Below are positions 6,525 to 11,635 of a DNA stretch of 11,635 bases, one piece after another. This DNA comes from CANLWN01 sp039815505. GTDB lineage: Bacteria > Bacteroidota > Bacteroidia > Flavobacteriales > Flavobacteriaceae. Location of the stretch: assembly GCA_039815505.1 (NCBI GenBank), contig JBCBZE010000079.1:1-11635 (forward strand), in the 5' to 3' direction. Positions within the stretch are counted from its first letter, which is position 1. Each line of letters opens with the position of its first letter. Position numbers and translations under genes: made by a program. The notes beneath the pieces were generated by a model, which worked only from the letters and a program-made list of their open reading frames with translations, did no database searches and was not told the origin of the DNA.

Positions 6525-6647
6525 TAGACCAATAATTATTTTAAGAATTGATTTGAATATTTTTATGATAATACAGGTTTTTACTTCTATTCGTTAGTAT
6601 TTTTTTTGTGGTGTCGCCAGAATGTAGGCAAACTAAATTTTTAAGAT

Positions 6648-8339
6648 TTAAAACCCAACTGCCGCATCATCACCCCTCTTGTCGGCACCCCCTTCCAATT
6701 TCCCATTGGGCAATATTCGAATTGCATCTACCTTCCCGATAATAGGGGTACGTTCCTCATTAATGATATAACCTTTTGATTTAAGGTCGGACTTTAGTTC
6801 TTCTGAAAAACCTTTGGGTTCAAAAATAACCATATCCGGGAGCCACTGGTGATGAAATCTTGGTGCGTTTACCGCTTCCTGTATACTCATGTTAAACTCA
6901 TAGGTGTTTAGGATGGTTTGTGCCACCGCCGTAATGATAGTAGATCCACCAGGAGTTCCCACCACCATCCAGAGCTTTCCATTTTTTTCAACAATGGTAG
7001 GTGTCATGCTACTCAACATGCGCTTTTCAGCTGCAATACTATTGGCTTCCGCACCGATAAGTCCAAACATATTGGGGATTCCCGGTTTGGCACTAAAATC
7101 ATCCATTTCATTATTAAGGAAAAAACCAAGTTCGTCACAATAGAGCTTAGATCCAAAGGCTCCGTTTAAGGTAGTGGTGACCGCTACTGCGTTTCCCTCT
7201 TGGTCTACAATGGAATAATGGGTAGTTTCCATACTTTCAACAATTTGTAGGTTCCCCCGTTCTATTTCAGAGGATTTGGTCGCCTCATCGAATGAAAAAC
7301 TTTGCATACGTTTATTAAGGTAAGCATCGCTTAATAATACGTCCAATGGAATATCCACAAAGTCGGGGTCTCCTAAATAATAATTACGGTCGGCATAGGC
7401 CCTTCTTGAGGCTTCTGTAAATAACTGAATCGATTTGGGGGAATTATGACCAAAGTCCGATATTTGGTAAGGCTCTATCATCTTAAAAATCTGATTTATG
7501 GTCACTCCACCACTACTGGGGGGACTCATGGATATGAGCCTAAGTTCTTTATAATCAAAAACAATGGGTTGCCGCCATTTTGCCTCATACTTTTCCAAAT
7601 CCTCTTCGGTAACGTATCCTCCTTTTTCTTGTATAAAGGCGGCTAAAATTTTTGCGGTTTCTCCCCTATAGAATTCATCCCTACCATTTTTGGCTATGCG
7701 TTTAAAGGTTTGTGCCAAGGCCGGATGTTTTACGGTATCCCCCGCTTTGAAAGCTTGTGCAAACAATGTACTGTCCCCGCTAACTTCTTTAACCGCCTGT
7801 CTAACGTATGCGAAGCGAGCCGCCTGTTTTTCCGTAACGACAACACCGTTCTCCGCAAGGGCTATTACTGGTGCAAGTATATCTTCTATAGGTAAAGATC
7901 CAAATTTTTCATGGACTTCAAAAACACCCGCTATGGTTCCGGGAACCCCAACAGCGGTTGCGCCCAAGGTACTTTTTCCCGGTATTACATTGCCCAAGGA
8001 GTCCAAATACATATCCTTATGGGCGGCTAGAGGAGCCTTTTCCCTATAATCCAAACTACCAATATCACCATTGTTTTTCCTATAGACCATAAACCCGCCT
8101 CCACCAATGTTACCAGCAAAAGGATAAGCAACAACCAATGCAAGTTCGGTAGCGACCATGGCATCAAAAGCATTACCCCCTTTTTTAAGGATATCCGATC
8201 CAATTTTGGAAGCTTCCGCCCTAGCGGAAACGACCATGGCGTTATCCGTGATCAAACCCGTTGGAGCTGCTGTTTGTTTTTTACAATGCACAAAGAGCAT
8301 TACAGTGGATAGAAGAAGGAACTTTATAATTTTTCGCAT
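6648..8339 (-). CDS. ggt: Gamma-glutamyltransferase (gamma-glutamyltranspeptidase), probable lipoprotein
   Basis: The enzyme cleaves the gamma-glutamyl bond of glutathione and related compounds and transfers the glutamyl group to water or amino acids. It is made as a precursor that self-cleaves before the catalytic Thr. That Thr is T372, in ETTHYSIVDQEGNAVAVTTTLN (371-392). Other signature blocks are GGNAFDAMVA (54-63), GNIGGGGFMVYR (77-88), DYREKAP with substrate-binding R99 (97-103), FFLNNEMDDFSAKPG (406-420), LSSMTPT (442-448), GTPGGS (461-466) and NAPRFHHQWLP (491-501). Length, 563 residues, is usual. The N-terminus MRKIIKFLLLSTVMLFVHC-KK is a lipoprotein-type signal ending at C19, although His at -1 is atypical. 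The gene starts 35 bases after acpH and is probably co-transcribed with it. The likely role is periplasmic glutathione or gamma-glutamyl peptide salvage. Confidence 0.96.
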   Translation of the reverse strand: MRKIIKFLLLSTVMLFVHCKKQTAAPTGLITDNAMVVSARAEASKIGSDILKKGGNAFDAMVATELALVVAYPFAGNIGGGGFMVYRKNNGDIGSLDYREKAPLAAHKDMYLDSLGNVIPGKSTLGATAVGVPGTIAGVFEVHEKFGSLPIEDILAPVIALAENGVVVTEKQAARFAYVRQAVKEVSGDSTLFAQAFKAGDTVKHPALAQTFKRIAKNGRDEFYRGETAKILAAFIQEKGGYVTEEDLEKYEAKWRQPIVFDYKELRLISMSPPSSGGVTINQIFKMIEPYQISDFGHNSPKSIQLFTEASRRAYADRNYYLGDPDFVDIPLDVLLSDAYLNKRMQSFSFDEATKSSEIERGNLQIVESMETTHYSIVDQEGNAVAVTTTLNGAFGSKLYCDELGFFLNNEMDDFSAKPGIPNMFGLIGAEANSIAAEKRMLSSMTPTIVEKNGKLWMVVGTPGGSTIITAVAQTILNTYEFNMSIQEAVNAPRFHHQWLPDMVIFEPKGFSEELKSDLKSKGYIINEERTPIIGKVDAIRILPNGKLEGGADKRGDDAAVGF

Positions 8340-8374
8340 ATTGAAAAAGGTTGATTTTGTCTTGGGTATGGATG

Positions 8375-8980
8375 TTATGTACTTAAATCCGTTTCTAGCA
8401 ATGATTTGTATTTCCGTTTGGAAAAGATAATCAATTCCTCAAAAAAGGATGTAAATTCCGACTCAAATTTATCATAGTGCTCCTCTAAATCAATAATGGC
8501 AAAATTCATTTTGGATTTGTTTTTGGTCCTACGGTTCATTCCGTTCAGGACCCTTCCTATACCATCGAGTTTGGCATAGTTATAAATCCAATTATCTGCA
8601 ATCATATAGGGCATCATCCGCTTTATACCATCGGGAAGCAGTTTATAATTGTCCTCCAGTAAATCATAAAAGGCCTCTACAAATTCATCCAACGGAGTTT
8701 TGGAATAAGTTGACCAGTTTTTAGCCAAAAAATGATCATAAAATATATCTACGATGACCCCGCTATAATGGCTGTAATTCTTATGAAGTCTTTTAGTACT
8801 TTTTCGCACCGTAGGGTGTGCATCCGTATAGGTATCAATGGCTCTATGCAATAGAATGCCTCTTTGTATATTCTTGGGGAGATGCTTGTATTTGTTTCCC
8901 CTTATACTATCCGCAATAAAGTTCCCAACGGTAATTTCATCGTTCTCAAAGGATAAATAAATATGGGCCAGAAAATTCAT
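8375..8980 (-). CDS. acpH: Acyl carrier protein phosphodiesterase (DUF479/AcpH family)
   Basis: AcpH removes the 4'-phosphopantetheine group from holo-ACP, giving apo-ACP, in the cytoplasm. The 201-residue protein begins MNFLAHIYLSF, matching the family N-terminus, then GNFIADSIRG (19-28), the HD-like metal signature H45-R-A-I-D49-x3-D53-x-H55-P and DIFYDHFLAKNW (78-89). The open frame continues 33 codons upstream to 9079 with an ATG, but that extension resembles no family N-terminus and would overlap the glmM start, so ATG 8980 is chosen. It is divergent from glmM and is the first gene of a likely acpH-ggt-hypothetical operon. A weak TTTTG lies in the divergent gap, but no convincing promoter is seen. 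Family homologues are well known; activity in Bacteroidota is inferred. Confidence 0.88.
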   Translation of the reverse strand: MNFLAHIYLSFENDEITVGNFIADSIRGNKYKHLPKNIQRGILLHRAIDTYTDAHPTVRKSTKRLHKNYSHYSGVIVDIFYDHFLAKNWSTYSKTPLDEFVEAFYDLLEDNYKLLPDGIKRMMPYMIADNWIYNYAKLDGIGRVLNGMNRRTKNKSKMNFAIIDLEEHYDKFESEFTSFFEELIIFSKRKYKSLLETDLST

Positions 8981-9045
8981 GAAAGGAAAAAACTTCTTAA
9001 AACCGAATTTACGAATTCCAAAACAGAGGATTGCCCCCAGACCTG

Positions 9046-9053
9046 TATATTTG
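9046..9053 (+). promoter_or_regulatory. glmM -7 promoter box
   Basis: TATATTTG is a perfect TAnnTTTG match, 19 bases before the glmM ATG. No good -33 TTG is seen at the right distance; a TTG at 9031-9033 is too close. Confidence 0.6.
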
Positions 9054-9072
9054 CAAAAACTTTTAAGAACGC

Positions 9073-10461
9073 ATGACACTTATTAAATCCATTTCAGGTA
9101 TTCGAGGCACTATTGGTGGGTACCCAAACGACAATCTTACTCCCATTGATGCCGTAAAATTTGCGGCGGCCTATGGAATATGGCTAAAGGAATACTCCAA
9201 GAAAGAAAAATTAAAAGTGGTCATTGGGAGGGATGCCCGACTTTCTGGTGAAATGATTCAAAATTTGGTCGTATCCACCTTGATCGGCCTTGGAGTAGAT
9301 GTCCTGGATTTGGGATTGTCCACTACCCCTACCGTTGAAGTAGCTGTCCCCTTGGAAAAAGCGGACGGTGGTATCATACTTACCGCCAGTCATAATCCCA
9401 AACAATGGAATGCCCTAAAACTATTGAATGAAAAGGGAGAGTTTTTAGATGCGGCCCAAGGGGCCAAAATTCTCAAAATCGCGGAGAATGAAGATTTTAT
9501 CTTTTCCGAGGTAGACGATTTAGGTAAGATCATCAAAAATGATGCGTACATCGACATCCACATCGATGAAGTTTTAAATCTTTCGTTGATCGATGCCGAA
9601 ACTATAAAACGAGCAAAGTTCAAGGTGGTCGTAGATGGTGTTAATTCTACCGGCGGTATTGCGATACCTAAGTTGTTAGAGGCCCTAGGTGTTGAAACCG
9701 TAGAACTGTATTGCGACCCTACGGGCCATTTTCCGCATAACCCCGAGCCCCTAAAGGAACATTTGGGAGATATATGCGAATTAGTGATCAAGGAAAAAGC
9801 AGATTTCGGAATTGTAGTAGATCCAGATGTAGATCGCTTGGCATTTATTGCTAATGATGGAGAAATGTTTGGCGAAGAATATACTTTAGTGGCCTGTGCT
9901 GATTATGTTTTAGGAAAGACCAAGGGTAATACAGTTTCCAATTTATCCTCCTCAAGGGCTTTACGGGATATTACCGAAAAACATGGTGGTATGTATCAGG
10001 CATCTGCGGTGGGTGAGGTAAATGTGGTAACAAAAATGAAAGATAACAAGGCCATAATTGGGGGAGAGGGCAACGGAGGAATCATTTACCCCGAAAGTCA
10101 TTATGGGCGTGATGCTTTGGTCGGAACCGCTTTATTTTTAATGTTAATGGCCGAACGTGGTGGAACGGTAAGTGACTTAAAGGCCAGTTATCCAAGTTAT
10201 TTTATGAGCAAAAAGAAGATACAATTAACCGTTGGGTTAAATGTAGATGATTTGTTGGAACAAATGGAGAAAAAATATAGGGATGCCGATGTTTCCACGA
10301 TCGATGGGGTTAAAATTGATTTTTCGGATAGCTGGGTACATTTGAGAAAATCGAATACGGAACCTATTATCCGTATTTACACGGAAGCTAAAAGCCAGAC
10401 AGAAGCGGATAGCTTAGCCGATAGCATAATACAGGAAATCAAAGCAATAGCAGGACTTTAA
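9073..10461 (+). CDS. glmM: Phosphoglucosamine mutase (alpha-D-phosphohexomutase superfamily)
   Basis: The enzyme converts glucosamine-6-phosphate to glucosamine-1-phosphate, feeding UDP-GlcNAc for peptidoglycan and LPS. All four phosphohexomutase signatures are present in 462 residues: the N-terminal SGIRGTIGG (8-16), the phosphoserine loop TASHNP with S106 (104-109), the Mg2+ loop D250-P-D252-V-D254-R255, the sugar-specificity loop GGEGNGG (330-336) and the phosphate-binding RKSNTEP (425-431). The GEGNGG loop is closer to archaeal-type GlmM than to the E. coli GEQSGH form. Flavobacterial proteins of this type are annotated as GlmM, but phosphoglucomutase or phosphomannomutase activity cannot be excluded by sequence alone. 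The gene is single, divergent from acpH, and ends 17 bases before the convergent hydrolase gene. No hairpin terminator is visible there. Confidence 0.93.
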   Translation: MTLIKSISGIRGTIGGYPNDNLTPIDAVKFAAAYGIWLKEYSKKEKLKVVIGRDARLSGEMIQNLVVSTLIGLGVDVLDLGLSTTPTVEVAVPLEKADGGIILTASHNPKQWNALKLLNEKGEFLDAAQGAKILKIAENEDFIFSEVDDLGKIIKNDAYIDIHIDEVLNLSLIDAETIKRAKFKVVVDGVNSTGGIAIPKLLEALGVETVELYCDPTGHFPHNPEPLKEHLGDICELVIKEKADFGIVVDPDVDRLAFIANDGEMFGEEYTLVACADYVLGKTKGNTVSNLSSSRALRDITEKHGGMYQASAVGEVNVVTKMKDNKAIIGGEGNGGIIYPESHYGRDALVGTALFLMLMAERGGTVSDLKASYPSYFMSKKKIQLTVGLNVDDLLEQMEKKYRDADVSTIDGVKIDFSDSWVHLRKSNTEPIIRIYTEAKSQTEADSLADSIIQEIKAIAGL

Positions 10462-10478
10462 AAAGAAAAAGAGCAGTT

Positions 10479-11351
10479 TCAGGGTTTTTCCAGTTCCTTA
10501 AGCCAACTTAATAGGCTATCCTTTACAAATCGTTCCTTTTCCCAAACAAAAAAATGATTTTGCTGTTCTAGGCGATGTAATTTCATATTTTCTACGGATG
10601 AAAACTCCTTTTGCATAAAGGCTACATTACCATAAGGTACTAGTTTATCCTTTGTACCATGTATAATTAAAACATTCTGGGAGAGCTTATGAAGTTCTTC
10701 CTTGAGATATTTTAATTCGGTCTTAAGTAATATTAGCTCCTCGTTTGAAGGTCTTAGTGCACCGGGGACTAGAAATTTTAAGGGAAACCCCCTAAATGGA
10801 TAACGCCATTTTTCGGGCTTTTCAAGAGTTGGATCCAAGGCACCGGCCAGTATTGCCAGGTTATCATAAAGTGCAGGTTGGTCAATGGCCATCTGAACGA
10901 TCAAAGGTCCGCCATACGAATGCCCTATCAAGGTATATTCCTTTCCATTACTTAATTGTACCAAAAGTTGGTTTAGTAAGGCTGCTTGAACTTTTAATCC
11001 CAGACTTCTCCTAAAATCACTATATCCAAACCCCGGTCTGTCCGGGACTATGATTCTAAATTTTTTAAGTAATACGGAATCGGTCAAATAACTTTTATAG
11101 GCATCCCAACTTCCCGGTGAACCATGCATGAATACTAGAGTAGCTGCATTTTCTGGCCCCGTCTGTATATAATGGATGTCACGATTTTGAATTTGTTGAA
11201 CCGTATCTTTATAAGGAACATTCTTTTCAGCAAAATATTTTTCGGTTTTATTTTGCGAGGTTCTCATACTAAGACATGAATAATTGAAAAGAACATACCA
11301 CAAAGAAACCAAGTATAGCAAATAACGTTTCTTAAATCGTCTTCGAGGCAT
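10479..11351 (-). CDS. Alpha/beta-fold hydrolase, probable lipoprotein
   Basis: This is a 290-residue alpha/beta hydrolase. The oxyanion loop MHGSPGSWD is at 75-83, PDRPGFGYSD at 103-112 and the nucleophile elbow G143-H-S145-Y-G-G; the acid is D235 in IIHGTKD and the catalytic His H266 in QQNHFF, so the triad S145/D235/H266 is complete. A basic MPRRRFKKR start, a hydrophobic stretch (10-22) and a Cys at 26 in NYSC suggest a membrane-anchored lipoprotein. Substrate is unknown: esterase, peptidase or haloalkane-type activities share this fold. It follows the acyltransferase gene by 49 bases on the same strand and is probably co-transcribed with it, hinting at, but not proving, lipid substrates. 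It is convergent with glmM. Confidence 0.9.
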   Translation of the reverse strand: MPRRRFKKRYLLYLVSLWYVLFNYSCLSMRTSQNKTEKYFAEKNVPYKDTVQQIQNRDIHYIQTGPENAATLVFMHGSPGSWDAYKSYLTDSVLLKKFRIIVPDRPGFGYSDFRRSLGLKVQAALLNQLLVQLSNGKEYTLIGHSYGGPLIVQMAIDQPALYDNLAILAGALDPTLEKPEKWRYPFRGFPLKFLVPGALRPSNEELILLKTELKYLKEELHKLSQNVLIIHGTKDKLVPYGNVAFMQKEFSSVENMKLHRLEQQNHFFVWEKERFVKDSLLSWLKELEKP

Positions 11352-11400
11352 AATCTTCTTGATTAAAAATCTAATTTGTTCATCACTTTATTTTACCTGT

Positions 11401-11634
11401 CTATCGGAAGTTTTCCGGTACCTTGTCCCTATGTTTCCAACGTCTATGGGTCCATAGATAATATGCAGGCTCTTCACGAATCTGTTTCTCCGTCTCCTTA
11501 AGGAATTCATCGATTATTTCGTTTTTGCCGGTTTCCTTCCCAGATGTAGTGATGGGAATAAACTCCACGGCATAATGCCCTCTTTTTACTTTGGTAGTTT
11601 TTAAAAAAACAACGGCAAGATCTAATTTTCTTGC
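11401..11634 (-). CDS. Late lipid A-type (LpxL/HtrB family) acyltransferase, C-terminal 77 residues
   Basis: Only the C-terminus is in the window; the frame is open to the right edge. The visible 77 residues contain ARKLDLAVVFLKT (1-13) and end with EKQIREEPAYYLWTHRRWKHRDKVPENFR. The x-P-x-x-Y-L-W-x-H-R/N-R-W-K block near the end is the usual C-terminal signature of LpxL/HtrB/LpxM acyltransferases, which add secondary acyl chains to lipid A or related envelope lipids at the inner membrane. The catalytic H-x4-D motif lies outside. It is the upstream gene of the alpha/beta hydrolase. The family is well supported; the exact acceptor is not known. Confidence 0.88.
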   Translation of the reverse strand, partial: ARKLDLAVVFLKTTKVKRGHYAVEFIPITTSGKETGKNEIIDEFLKETEKQIREEPAYYLWTHRRWKHRDKVPENFR

Positions 11635-11635
11635 C

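Noticed and set aside
7690..8049. 119-codon plus-strand open frame opposite ggt
   Set aside because: It is antisense to the strongly conserved ggt coding sequence and its protein has no recognisable features; a shadow frame.
8981..9079. N-terminal extension of acpH to an upstream ATG at 9079
   Set aside because: MNFLAH at 8980 is the known family start, and the extension overlaps the glmM start and its -7 box.
10462..10478. Terminator between glmM and the convergent hydrolase gene
   Set aside because: Only A-rich sequence is present; no stem can be formed in the gap.

Overview
The window looks like chromosomal DNA from a member of the Flavobacteriaceae (Bacteroidota), probably a marine type. 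The evidence is an AT-rich base composition, perfect or near-perfect TAnnTTTG -7 promoter boxes of the Bacteroidota type, mostly absent Shine-Dalgarno sequences, lipoprotein signals with Lys or polar residues after the Cys, and protein sequences that read as flavobacterial versions of UvrA, GlmM, AcpH and gamma-glutamyltransferase. No mobile element, CRISPR array, rRNA or tRNA gene is visible, and no gene-free stretch exceeds about 125 bases.

Left part (1-2948): the N-terminal 442 codons of uvrA (minus, cut by the window edge) diverge from a small protein of unknown function with a Tudor/SH3-like N-terminus. A secreted nucleoside hydrolase-like protein follows on the plus strand.

Middle (2952-5859), the most interesting part: a two-gene minus-strand operon encodes a radical SAM protein of the 'putative DNA modification/repair' family (TIGR03916-like) and its obligate partner (TIGR03915-like, DUF4130 C-terminus). 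It is transcribed divergently from an XRE-S24 (LexA/CI-like) regulator that keeps an Ala-Gly cleavage pair and a Ser/Lys dyad. The ~100-bp divergent promoter region carries four tandem copies of a TTGGAA-N3-TTCCAA palindrome that overlap both -7 boxes. The regulator therefore most likely represses itself and the repair pair. The radical SAM protein also has a helix-hairpin-helix DNA-binding segment and ends in QLSLF, the consensus beta-clamp-binding pentapeptide. Together these suggest a locally regulated, replisome-linked DNA repair or modification module of unknown chemistry.

Right part (5856-11635): a minus-strand run acpH - ggt - membrane-anchored hypothetical protein is probably one operon. 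Diverging from acpH is glmM (UDP-GlcNAc precursor synthesis). Convergent with glmM is a second minus-strand unit, a late lipid A-type acyltransferase (only its C-terminus is in the window) followed by an alpha/beta hydrolase lipoprotein. This half is mostly cell-envelope and housekeeping metabolism.
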